Assembly (NCBI GenBank): GCA_950295325.1
Contig: OX485809.1
Span: 8,058,001-8,122,000, forward strand
Length of the DNA stretch: 64,000 bases
Direction: 5' to 3'
From: Polytrichum commune
Taxonomy: Eukaryota > Streptophyta > Polytrichopsida > Polytrichales > Polytrichaceae
The notes below the pieces were generated by a model. It had not been told where the DNA came from. It ran no database searches and saw nothing but the letters and a program-made list of their open reading frames with translations. The position numbers were made by a program, and so were the translations under genes. Shown here one piece after another: positions 39,830 to 50,600 of the stretch (positions within the stretch are counted from its first letter, which is position 1; each line of letters opens with the position of its first letter).

Positions 39830-40330
39830 CAATAACTTACCTCTTCTTTGCTTCTTTCGTGTCGATGTCATAGCCGTTGTCACGATTTCCTTGTATGGAT
39901 GTTTTTTTAAAGGAAGCTGTGGAATAGGGGATTCGGTACCAAAACCCCTATTCCACTACTTTCTTTCAAAAAAACTTTCTTCTTCATCAATTTCATGTTC
40001 ATACCATAGGGGTTGCCTTCATCATCTTTCATGTTTGTTTCTTCAAATTAAGTCTTGGAATAGGAGTTTCAGTACCGAAACCCCTATTCCATAACTTTCC
40101 TTCAAACAATACATTTTTCCTTCAATAATTTCATGTTGATGCCATATCCAATGTCCTCATTTTTCTTATGTTTATTCTTAAAAAAAAGTTTTGGAATAGG
40201 AGTTTCGGTACTGAAACCCCTATTTCACAATTTTCTTTCAAATATTAGAATTTATTCTTTACTAATTTCATGTGTATGTCACAACTGTGACTTTTATTTT
40301 TTGTATGGCTATTTCTTGAAAGCAGAGTGG
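39830..40330 (+). repeat. Palindrome array, right part
   Basis: Continuation of the array, with palindromes at 39921-39954, 40057-40090 and 40193-40226 and a last half-unit before the splice acceptor at 40379. Each can fold as a 16-17 bp stem in RNA or DNA. Confidence 0.8.
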
Positions 40331-43300
40331 ATGATTTTTTTCGCTTATTATAAGCTTTGATTTGGTTGTTCATATGTAGGATAACATTTTGGCGGACACC
40401 GACATTGAAGAAACATCAAAAAAAAAATTGGACAAAAAAAATTTCAACTCTATCATCAATGGCTTGTGAATTCGACCTCTTTCTAAATCTCGTTTATCCA
40501 TTTCTACATGTCGCTTGGAGCCATTGCCTTTGGTCATGCCAATTCTAGAAATTAATGTTCAGTTGTTGGAGAATGAATTTCTCAATGGATATAGAGAAGG
40601 TGATCGTGTGTTGTATGTTTCTATCGTCAACGATTGTGGGGAGAGTTTATGTGTGACAGAGCATAAGTTGAATTCTTGGGATCCAATATGGAAACAAGTG
40701 AACGATTTTTTTAGGCAGTCACTTTGTCGTGATGAAGATTTGAAGGTTTTTCAAGGTAAAATGTTTTGGGTATGAGAGCGTAACCACCGAGTTACAACAT
40801 GGAGACGACAGGTAGATAGAGTTCATGCGGATGAGGATGAATGACATTATAGTGAGGATTGTATATGTCTTAATTCGATGGATGTCATTGGCGTTCTCTT
40901 AGATTCCATAAATGACGTCAATAGGTAAGGCCTAAAGCCTATTAATTAAATTTTTTGTCAATTGCAATTTTATTTGGTCAAATTGAATCTTATATTTAGA
41001 AATTTATTTTGTTGAATAGCGGATCTACGGAGAATGATCACGTGAAGACCAATTTGGTCCATAAAACCCATTGCATTCGGAGCTTTGGGTCTTTGAAGCT
41101 ATAAAAATTCAAATTTTTTTTGTCCCCTGAGGATTGTACTAAGTGCAAGAAGAAATGTCTATTGACTACATGGTATCCTCTTACTGCAATCATTTTTGAA
41201 GCTTTCATCTACAAGGTGAGTCTTTAACATCTTAATGTCTACATCAATTTCATATTCTTACATTAAGTTGTATTATTATTTTAAAATGATTTTTTTCAAT
41301 GTTGTTTTCAACGTTATGTTGTTGCAGTATCATAAGATGCATGTCGTGAATACAAGGATAACAGTCCAATGGTCCAAAATCCTCTTATGCTTGAATTGCA
41401 TGCTATAGCAAATGTGCTGAAGAAAACACTGAGGGCATATAGGTCAAAGGAGTTTGATAGACTCCTTGCACTTGCGGATCACAAATGACGTTGATTTTGT
41501 AAAATAGGTAAGTCTTTACATTATTCGTTTAATTTTTGTAATATGTTTTGTTATATTATGTACTTTATATTCAACATTATTTTCATTGTTTACAGATATA
41601 TGGGCATTGGAGTTCTAATCCTAAACCAGAAATGACCTTGGAGAAATTGCAAAAAATTGCAACAACTCCAGTGGATGGTAAGTATAAAATGAAATGATAA
41701 AATGAAAATAATAATTTTTTGAGAGCGTTTATATTTCTTTAGATAATTATTTGACATAACGCTTTATGTGTGATTTCTAATTTTTAGTTAAATGAGGGTG
41801 TCATCAATGAGTTTCATGACATTCTACCACAATTGAGTGATGTGGTTTTGGACAACGTCCTCGAAATTAGAAATTATATAGAGAAATGGTGTTGTCTTCT
41901 CTGGAACAAAGCGTATACATCCAATTTTACGCGGTTCAACACCATTTGCAAAATTCACAATATTAATGAAGAATCATGAAAGTGAATTGGCAGTGAAACG
42001 TGTCATATATAAGTATTTTGTTACACTTCACTATTTTGAAATAATAAAATTTATCTTCATTGGTAATATCGAACTAAATTTGTTTATTGAATTTGTGTAA
42101 ATACCTAACAAGAGAGTTTTAATTCCGGAAAACAATTTCATTGCAAACATTGTCTTCATTCTTGAACTCATGGGCTGACAAGTCAATTCACCAATGCATA
42201 TTTTCAGCCTTACAATTGATATTATGGACTCATGATTTATTGGTTCATTGTCCATGGTTTATTGAATGTCCAACAAATTTTTATCCCGCCGAAGAATAAA
42301 GTCTTAGGTTGTCAATGAAGCCATCACAACCAATGAAAAAAAACCTCATGAAGAACAACAATATTTTGGGAGAGGAGGTAAACATGAACAGAAAGCGCAT
42401 ACTACACCAAACCCTTCTGTACCAGCGAAAGTGGTTGTACCATCGCCGCTACTGCCGCCATCTGCACCAATGCCACAAAATAATAAACGCAATGTTGATT
42501 TGCACATTGATGATATAATTGTATTAATTTTTAGTCCACCCCAAGTTGTTATTGCTTTAACACCTTGAAATTATGTTTTTCAATCTCAACATGTGGTTGT
42601 TGAAGCTTCTGATGGATCCAATATACACAAGGTTTCTATATTTGTAAAGAACGAGTACATCTCCAATATGCTAGAAAATGGTGCAATCGACAAGCCAATG
42701 TTGATAATCGCGTTTGAATTTGTGAAAAATGTTAGTAAATTTGAATAACATTATTTAATTTCTTATGTTTTTACAAATTTTTGTGCTTGAAAATAATTAT
42801 TTCTTATTTATGAAATTCTAATGTATTTTATTTTGATTTATAGGTTGGCCATATTCGCAACACTCGTGTTTCGTCCGAAATTTGTAAATTTGGTGGATTT
42901 GATCTTATCATTGCGGATTTGCGAGAAGGTCAACCTATTCTGAATGAATCTTCTCCTCTAGATTTAATTGTATCTTGGAATGCACACAACTCAAAGGACA
43001 TAGAAACTTTGTTAGAATTTTCAGATGGTTTTCTCACAGATAATGCTCCATTGCTATTATTTCTTCTAGAGTTCAAAATTATTAGGGATGATGTTATGGC
43101 ATATGCTGCTTCATATGAATTTGTATTGACAAAGGATTGGTGGGCAATAAATGAATTGTCATTGTGTCTACCAACATATACAAAACTTACGATACACTCC
43201 TATCTTAAATCTTCAAGTATTTTTTTTGATTATGTGTGGATTTTATTTGTTGTTTGATATCATGATAAATAACTATTTTCTAATAACGAGGATACAATAT

Positions 43301-44602
43301 TGTATATGGACTCAACGGTTTCGGCTCATGATGTTCTTTTGATTGGAGCCCCGTCCACAATTTATTTTCAACAAAGTGGGTGGTCTATTTCAATGGAAGT
43401 GGGGGCTTTAGATATCTTCTTCAATCGTACTACGTCTAAGACTCAATTCATGCACGAAAATATCCCATTGAGAGGAGCACGTGAAAAAGACCCTAAGTCT
43501 TTACAGTTTCTTATTGAAGCATTGACTAAACCAGGAAGTGTTGTTCTTGATGCTTATGCATCTACATGTTAGAAACAAATTTTTTTTGTTTTTTTTGTAA
43601 GTTTTAGAATTTAAGTATTTTGTACATGACAAATATGTTATGATATGCACGATTGTATTTATTGCAGGTGCATCTATTCATATTTGTTGTCGTGGTGGCC
43701 GACATCTTGTTGCATTCGAAAAAAACTCAGCAATTTTCGACGCGATATTAGTCCCTTTGTGTGATTCATTGTCACCTCCTATTGTCCATGGCTTATAATC
43801 AATTAACATGGCATGCGAAGATGATGACGAGCCTATTCGGAAAGTTCCAAGGAAATCTCGCTTAAGTATGCAAGTTTGTTGGTTTGAATGATTTTAAAAA
43901 TTTGGTTTTTCTTGTGGACTACTTAGTCTTCCACCAATTTTTTCTAACATTTTAAGATATTGTGTGTAGAAAAATGAAGGAAGCGATGTCCCCCCCCCCC
44001 TTCATCAATTGATTCTCCCTGTGTATGCCGAGTCTGAGGCGATACGGTTAGCAACTGCCATTACATCTCCAAAGCGAAGTACATCTAAACATTATGATTT
44101 TCGTATCTTGACATTCATGGATATAAAGGTAGAGGAATGTAATGTTCGTATTTGTAATAATAAGGAGAATAATAAATAATAGAATAGAATAGAATATAGG
44201 TGTTTGAAGAGGTCTTGCACATGACTTGGTATATATGTGTACATGTTTTTTTTTTGGTGGCAATTATCTAGTTTTTATAAAATAACCACTAAGAGTGGAC
44301 ATTGATTTGTGTGACCATTGTCTAAAATCCCTAAACCCTAATGATTTCCACAACATCATTGTTTTATAGCTTCTATCATTATTTCAAATGTTCATATGAA
44401 TTGGAGTAATCAATTGGCAAGTTAGTTTTCGGCATGTAGCATGTGTTAATGTTTGAGCTACAAGTATGTGGTAATAGGATACTAAACCCATGGTGATGGG
44501 TATGTTTCTTGAATTTTTCTCACCCTAATCCGCTAAAAAATGACTACTCACTGCTCATCGCTCACTGCTCACCGCTCATATGATAGCCCTCCCCCTTGAC
44601 AA

Positions 44603-45400
44603 CATATGTAAGAATTTTTGGATTTTGTGAGATCTTCTTAATTTATTATTCAAAGAAGCCAATAATTCCAACATAGGTATACATTCATGCAATGACGATT
44701 GAGTGGTATGTGGATATGTATAAAAATAAGAATGATATAAGACATGTGAATAACATACAAACTCCGAAAATGATATGGAAGGTGGCTATGACCTTGATTT
44801 GGATTTGCTAACCATCTCGTCCTAAGCTTACTCACATGTTATATCATAGGAGAAGTGGGTTAGTCAGAAAAAAATAACCATTTTAAGACCCATCTTGTAC
44901 TAAGCCGTGGTACTAAGCTTCCTCACATGTTATATATGTCCTAGGAGAAGTGGTTTAGTTGGCAAAAATAACCATTTTAAGACCCATCTACCTTAGGGGT
45001 GAAGTGACCCCAACTTGTATGGAATCCGGGCAGGGTTCCGCATAACTTGCAAAACAGGCGGGGGTCGGCCTCAGGCTGGGTCCGCCAACCATATGGTGCC
45101 TTTGGCGATGCCCGGGCTAGTGGGCAGTGTATATGTTTGACAAAGTTTTTGCAAGTTTTTCTCTTTTGACACGCAAAAATTTGCACAACACAAAAATGCA
45201 CGTCAATTGACACTCACAATCTAGAAATTGACACGTACTGTGACTTGTGAAGAAAAAAACCACACGTCAATTGACACACTAGAAATTGAAATGACACGTA
45301 TTACTTGAGTACTATAAAGTGCAGCTCAAGTATCCGGAAAACATAACCCAAATCACAAATACCGAATTATGGCTCGAAAGGATATTGTTGAAGTTTCAAT
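44603..45400. other. Flank between the MULE and the hAT remnant
   Basis: Contains MITE family-A copy 5 and a short GC-rich piece (44995-45120). Repeats of the word GTCAATTGACAC lie at 45200-45275. No gene seen. Confidence 0.5.
44650..44995 (+). mobile_element. MITE family A, copy 5, with internal duplication
   Basis: Carries TTGATTTGGATTTGCTAACC and ends ACCCATCTACCTTA, the inverted partner of the TAAGGTAGATG start. A segment with ACATGTTATAT, TAGGAGAAGTGG and ACCATTTTAAGACCCATCT occurs twice (about 44821-44897 and 44909-44986). Confidence 0.6.
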
Positions 45401-45403
45401 ACA

Positions 45404-45759
45404 TTGAAGAAGAGAGTGATATGTGTAAGGGAGAACTCTTGGAATTTACGGAAACACTTTGACATGAGTGTGAGAACAAAACGATATTTGAGGCTTGGTG
45501 CATATGTGGTAGCAATTTGGAATGGCACACAAATTGGCCTAAACTTATGCAACTTTGGCAAAAAATTATACTCATTCCATCAAGTATAGCTATTTGTGAG
45601 AGAGGATTTTCCGAACAAAATGCAATCAAAAGCCACTTGCGCAATAGGTTGAACTTGAAGACCCTCGATGCTCTTATGCGGGTTTCTCTTTGTGGGCTTG
45701 AAGTGGATGCAATGGATTGGGCTACCATCTTCAACATTTGGAGAAACATGCGAGACTGA
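45404..45759 (+). pseudogene. hAT transposase C-terminal dimerisation domain, remnant
   Basis: The frame over 45500-45759 reads WPKLMQLWQKIILIPSS then AICERGFSEQNAIKSHLRNR, LNLKTLDALMRVSLCGLE and MDWATIFNIWRNMRD-stop. This is the hAT dimerisation domain, where the family has an S-x-x-x-E-R-x-F-S motif and a closing W. The upstream part (45404-45500) is out of frame, and the BED finger and DDE core are absent, so only the tail of a hAT element remains. Confidence 0.75.
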
Positions 45760-46063
45760 AGGATACTTACGCTCGATTGATAGTTTCTTTTTTGCTACAA
45801 ATCAAGTTTGTTTTTTATTATTCAAAAAATTAGTTTTCTAAAATATTGTGTAAGCCAAAAATTGAGGTGACATTTTGGAATAAAATGTAGATGTCAATTG
45901 ACTTTCATTTTTGTTTTTGAAAACGTCACGTGACACTTTAGGTTTGAGGTTGAACGTCACATGAAATTTGTCAAACATACACACTAGTAGTGGGGATGCT
46001 CTTACAACCACAACCACAAAGATTTACACAAAACAAAAATGTGAATTTTAAGAACCTCGGGGA
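45760..46063. other. No gene seen
   Basis: AT-rich sequence between the hAT tail and the foldback element. It contains another GTCAATTGAC word near 45893. Nothing else was recognised. Confidence 0.4.
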
Positions 46064-46070
46064 TCTCAAA

Positions 46071-47353
46071 GGGAGGATGCTAAATACCCCCCCACGAACT
46101 AATAGGGATTCCATATTCGGGCGGGGGCAGCCCTCCCACGAAATTTCTGCCCCCGCCCGGATTTTTTCCAAACCCGCCCGAAAATAGCTGCCCGCCCCGC
46201 CCGAAAACGAAAAAAACATTGCTCTTCCATTCTTGAAGGCCGCTTGACTACAAATCCCATATTGAGTGCACTTCACCTTCAAGGTCTCAAATCCAATATA
46301 TATGTGCACTTCCCCCTAGTAAATAAGGCATTAAATGGGATTTCATTCCGGAAGTGAAACCATAAACCAAGAATGTAATTAACTTGGAAGTCAAAAAATT
46401 AGAAAATCCTCATCAACATTGAGGTTATAATTTTTATGACTTACCATTTGAAATTGTCTTCGTCATTCTAAAATGACACTTAAATTTAGTGTGCTGATGT
46501 GGTATGTATATTTTATAATATTTTAGATAATTCTGGATACTTTCAAGAATATTCATACGCACTTATTCTAATTAAGTGTGATTTAACGTAATTATGTCTA
46601 ATTAATTCTGATTAATCCTAATTAATCCCAAATAAATCAGAAAGTATTCTTTCCAAATTAAGTAAGACTAATTAATCCCAAAATTTAATTACTGGAATTA
46701 ACTCCAATTAAGTCCAATCAATTTCAGTAATTACAATACTCAATTTTTATATCCAGTAAGCCTAAGTAACCCTAAAATTTAATTAATGGAATTAACTCCA
46801 ATTAAATCCAGTAATTAAAATAATTGATTAATTAGTTCCATTAAGTATATTTTATAAATAAGTGCGTATGAATATTCTTGAAAGTATCCAGAATTATCTA
46901 AAATATTATAAAATATACATACCACATCAGCACACTAAATTTAAGTGTCATTTTAGAATGACGAAGACAATTTCAAATGGTAAGTCATAAAAATTATAAC
47001 CTCAATGTTGATGAGGATTTTCTAATTTTTTGACTTCCAAGTTAATTACATTCTTGGTTTATGGTTTCACTTCCGGAATGAAATCCCATTTAATGCCTTA
47101 TTTACTAGGGGGAAGTGCACATATATATTGGATTTGAGACCTTGAAGGTGAAGTGCACTCAATATGGGATTTGTAGTCAAGCGGCCTTCAAGAATGGAAG
47201 AGCAATGTTTTTTTCGTTTTCGGGCGGGGCGGGCAGCTATTTTCGGGCGGGTTTGGAAAAAATCCGGGCGGGGGCAGAAATTTCGTGGGAGGGCTGCCCC
47301 CGCCCGAATATGGAATCCCTATTAGTTCGTGGGGGGGTATTTAGCGTCCTCCC
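46071..47353. mobile_element. Foldback element, 1283 bp, ~497-bp arms
   Basis: The left arm 46071-46567 and right arm 46857-47353 are near-identical inverted copies (first difference seen: GATGC versus GACGC near the outer ends). The outer ends read GGGAGGATGC..GCGTCCTCCC, flanked by the 7-bp direct repeat TCTCAAA at 46064-46070 and 47354-47360. The arms share a GC-rich CGGGCGGGG-type block next to AT-rich sequence, and the 289-bp loop is full of TTAATTCC and AATTAAC words. It has no coding capacity beyond mirrored open frames. Confidence 0.9.
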
Positions 47354-47690
47354 TCTCAAACAAACACTTTTCTCTCTGCACCCACTTTTCATAGGACATG
47401 AAAGATGGAATAGTGCCTAAATAGTGCGAGATAAAATTCCAAATTTGGCATTTTCCTTTAAGGAAAGTAAGCCACCAGCTTCCTTCAATCTGACCGACCT
47501 CCCCTTCAACTTATCTGCGGAGAACCGCACACGCGGACACATAAAGACAGACGGACCCACAGACATTGCTATTACACAATTGGAAGTAAGTGCTGTTCCG
47601 TTCAGGCAAGCGGTTGTGATTACGGAAGTTGTTATATTAACTTCGCTTACGAAGTAGATTGTTTTTTTGGTTGTGTGGCAGAGATTCAAC

Positions 47691-50600
47691 ATGTCTCGTT
47701 TCGCTGTGCTCGTGGTGGCGCTCCTCGTCTGCGCTCTAGCTGAGACAGGTGAGTAATGCCTTTCTTGACTTCTGCATTGTAGTTGTGAAGATGAATCAAA
47801 ATTTGTGAAAACTGCTGCAGGCAGGCTTGAATTAGTGCTCACAATGCAGTTGTAATGCTCAAAAGAATCTACATTCTCGACTGCACTATTTGCACTTCAT
47901 CCTGCGAGTCTTAGAAGTGAATTGTCTGCAATCTTTTGGTAAGGGGGGGGAGCAGATTGTAAGAAGTGGGCACATAACAGGAAATTTTCACAAAGTATTT
48001 CGACGAATGGTCTGTGAAGAGGTTTGAGGAGCTTGCGTCTGTTGTTTCTGCTACCAGCGTTGAATCTGCACTGAAACTTTTTCAATGCCCCCATCTTGTG
48101 TGCTAGGAAAATAGTCTCATTTTTCGAAAACCCAGAACCCGTCCCTTCTAACCAACTCAATTCTTGAAGCTGCAACTGTCGCGATAGGAAATGCGATTAA
48201 CTTTTTGCGGGCTATAAGTTTAACCTTTTCATCAAGGGCTTTAAGTCTCAGTCGCCGTTCTTGTACAAGTGATGTAACTTGGAACATTATGATGTAATCG
48301 TGAATTGCCATTCGGAATGTTGGATACTTTAGCAACAGTAAGATTTGCCAGAACTTGTGTGCAATCAACTCTTGCGGTAAAAAACTTCATGAGTCTGCAA
48401 CCTGCTTTGTCTCGATGCTTATGTGACAAAATGTTGTGATAGGCCTTTTCCGTAGTCCAAATGTAACGGGCTGTAGTTCTCAGTCAATGTTGTAGTTCAC
48501 TTAAGGAACTTGGAAACGCATGATGGGCTGTTGTTGAATTGCCTTTCGAATGCTTCCGCAAGGAAATACTTGAAACCTGTTTGCAATTCACCTCTGTATG
48601 CCTTAAGTACTCCATGAACCCGGAATCTGCTTTGTCTCCATGCTTATGTGACAAATTGCTGTGAATGGCGTTTCCCAGAGTCCAAATGTGACTTTTTCAA
48701 TCATGGGTTGCAATTCTCAGTCACTGGTGTTGTTCACTGATGAATTGTTGGTTGTATTGCCATCCCGGTTACTTGAGCAAACTTGGAAAGACTTGATACC
48801 TGTTTGCAATTCAACTACTGACGTCGCGAATCTGCTTGAATTTGCAGGGACAGGCCAAGGTCTTGATGCTTTAACCCATGTTGGCGCACCGCCAGGGCCA
48901 GCCAACTGGCATCAGCATGGCAAGGACTCCTCCATCGCTGGTCTCAAAGCCTACATTGTTGGCTCACCCTCCGCCAAGAAAGCCGTGGTTATGATCAGTG
49001 ATATATTCGGTAACGTTCTTCACACTCGTGAATTTTTAATTTTCTTGCACTTCCATTGACATTAATCCTCGAGAAGTAACCGCCAGGAGAGAGTTCGCCC
49101 TTTCTGATGCCAAAGAGAACATTCAACAATTAGGTGAAGGGTTCTTCAATAGGGGAGTCAGTGGATTAATATTCTTTCAAACCATTCCACATCCTACATC
49201 GGCTTCCTCTAGAGGTTAGGGATGATTTAGGAAATTGATGCAGGTGGTTATGATCAATAATGTATTCCGTAACGTTCTTCACACTATTGAATGTTTTTAA
49301 CCAACCATCTGGGGACCAAGGGCTTGCCCTTTGCAGGAGATTAAGGTAGATGTGTGTTATTCGGATACTTTTCTCTCTGCACCCACTTCTTCGAGCAAGC
49401 AAAACATGCAGTTAGTGACATGATTAGCAAATCCACAGCAAATCCAAACCATGCGCGTAGCGATTTGCTAATTAATTTCGGAGCTCATATGAATATCTTA
49501 TTCGTTATCAAAGTGTGGATCCTCGTGCTCGTTAAGTGGTTGTATAGTCCCCCAATCATGTTGACTATTGAGCCTAGAATGGTTAGCATATTTTGAACAC
49601 CTAGCCCAATCTCTTTTTGGTATTTAGTTCCACACCTAACCACATACCACTCATTAGGTGTCCAGATTACTCCTATGTTGGATCTAGGCATGTCTACCTT
49701 AGATGCCAAGGTCCCTCGAATTCTTGTGATGTCGATATTGGAATTACATATAGATTAGCACCAGTTCACATGGGGATCAAGTCCCAAGTCCCATTCATGT
49801 TAGCTAGTCTCAATATGGAGGCAAAGTCCCAACTTTTGAGCCTGAAGAAACCATTAAAGTATTGTGAATTCTCATGGAAGTCAGATCTTGATTATTTTAT
49901 GCAAAAATATTTACGGGATTGGTGTTGAGAGTTGGGTCTATCTTTTTGCTCGACTCGAGTGACTCGACTCAACTCTCGACACAAGTGTTGCCATGTAGGC
50001 ATCCATGTCATACTTGAGACTTAGGACTTGGGACTCCATGTGAAGTGGAAAGTCGCAACTTCCATGCTCTTGACTGCTAAGATTGCATGGATTGACCTCA
50101 GTGACTTGGGACTTGGGACCCGTGTGAACCGGAACCGGCCACTCAGGCTAACTTGAATATGAAGCAACACCATAATTCACACTGGTGGCAACATCGGAGT
50201 GATCTCTCTCGCGCTTCCATTCACTAAGACTTCAGTGCTCTTGTTGTGTGTTGCAGGTTACAAGACTCCTCTTTTCAGGTATGTCAGCAGAGTTTTAAAA
50301 GCTATGTCCAGAGTTTCCAAAATCTTTGGCACGGGCCACGTTAAGATGAACACCATGTATGAGGAGTTTTCCAATGTAGAAATTGTCACTCTGTAAATTT
50401 TCCCTTGAGGCTGGAAATAGTAACTCTGTGGGAAGTGGGTCAAGGTGTGTGGCGCTATTGTGGGCACTTGCCACTCCACATACAATTTTGGCCAATGGCT
50501 GGATCAGGAATTGTCTTGTTCCAGATAGGAATCGTGAATCACGAATAATGCTTTTGTGAGTTTTGGAATTGGAGTTTAACTTATGTCCAAAGTTTATTAG

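Larger units (their letters stand above)
36104..43798 (+). pseudogene. ParB-like / DPPY-type DNA amino-methyltransferase gene of the MULE, dead
   Basis: Probable exons: about 36104-36343, 40380-40924, 41020-41215, 41328-41507, 41597-41677, from 41788, about 42300-42730, 42844-43187, 43291-43567, 43668-43798; most splice sites are consensus and phases agree. N-part: LLENEFLNGYREGDRVLYVS, then KMFWV-stop-ERNHRVTTWRR, resembling the (D/E)GNHR motif of ParB/sulfiredoxin folds. A Pro-rich linker (PSPLLPPSAPMP) follows. C-part: FDLIIADLREGQP at the DPPY/W position, then PKSLQFLIEALTKPGSVVLD, AYASTCAS and GGRHLVAFEKNSAIFDAIL, fitting PGD-VLDxFxGxG and the binding Glu of amino-methyltransferases. DPPY and GxG are themselves degraded. 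At least five stops occur, several where Trp is expected. The fold assignment is inference; a catalytically dead ancestor is possible. Confidence 0.6.
29692..44592. mobile_element. 14.9-kb Mutator-like transposon with two divergent genes
   Basis: Both boundaries carry the exact 10-bp direct repeat CCCTTGACAA (29682-29691 and 44593-44602), the size expected of a Mutator target duplication. The ends are inverted relatives: left GGGAAGCTATCTTATGAGTG then ATGAGCAGTGAGCGGTGAGC; right, complemented, AGGGCTATCATATGAGCGGT then GAGCAGTGAGCGATGAGC. About 36 of 41 positions agree, and the TGAGCAGTGAGC words form a subterminal tandem motif. Inside are a minus-strand MULE transposase (30015-34602) and a plus-strand ParB-methyltransferase gene (36104-43798), both dead. 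Two later insertions (30165-31138 and about 36841-39800) inflate the length, so the original was about 11 kb. A KDZ element is the alternative, since those also have SWIM fingers. Confidence 0.8.

Noticed and set aside
40380-43798. Idea that TGA is read as Trp in the transposon genes
   Set aside because: The same genes also contain TAG/TAA stops and frame changes, and host genes use TGA as a stop. Decay explains the pattern better.
45971-47420. Two identical open frames starting MHIYIGFETLKVKC in opposite orientations
   Set aside because: Mirror images produced by the two arms of the foldback element, interrupted by GC-rich palindromic sequence. Not a protein.
47424-47657. Open frame of 77 codons before the hydrolase gene
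   Set aside because: It sits in the probable 5' leader/promoter and has no family resemblance. The signal-peptide ATG at 47691 is the better start.
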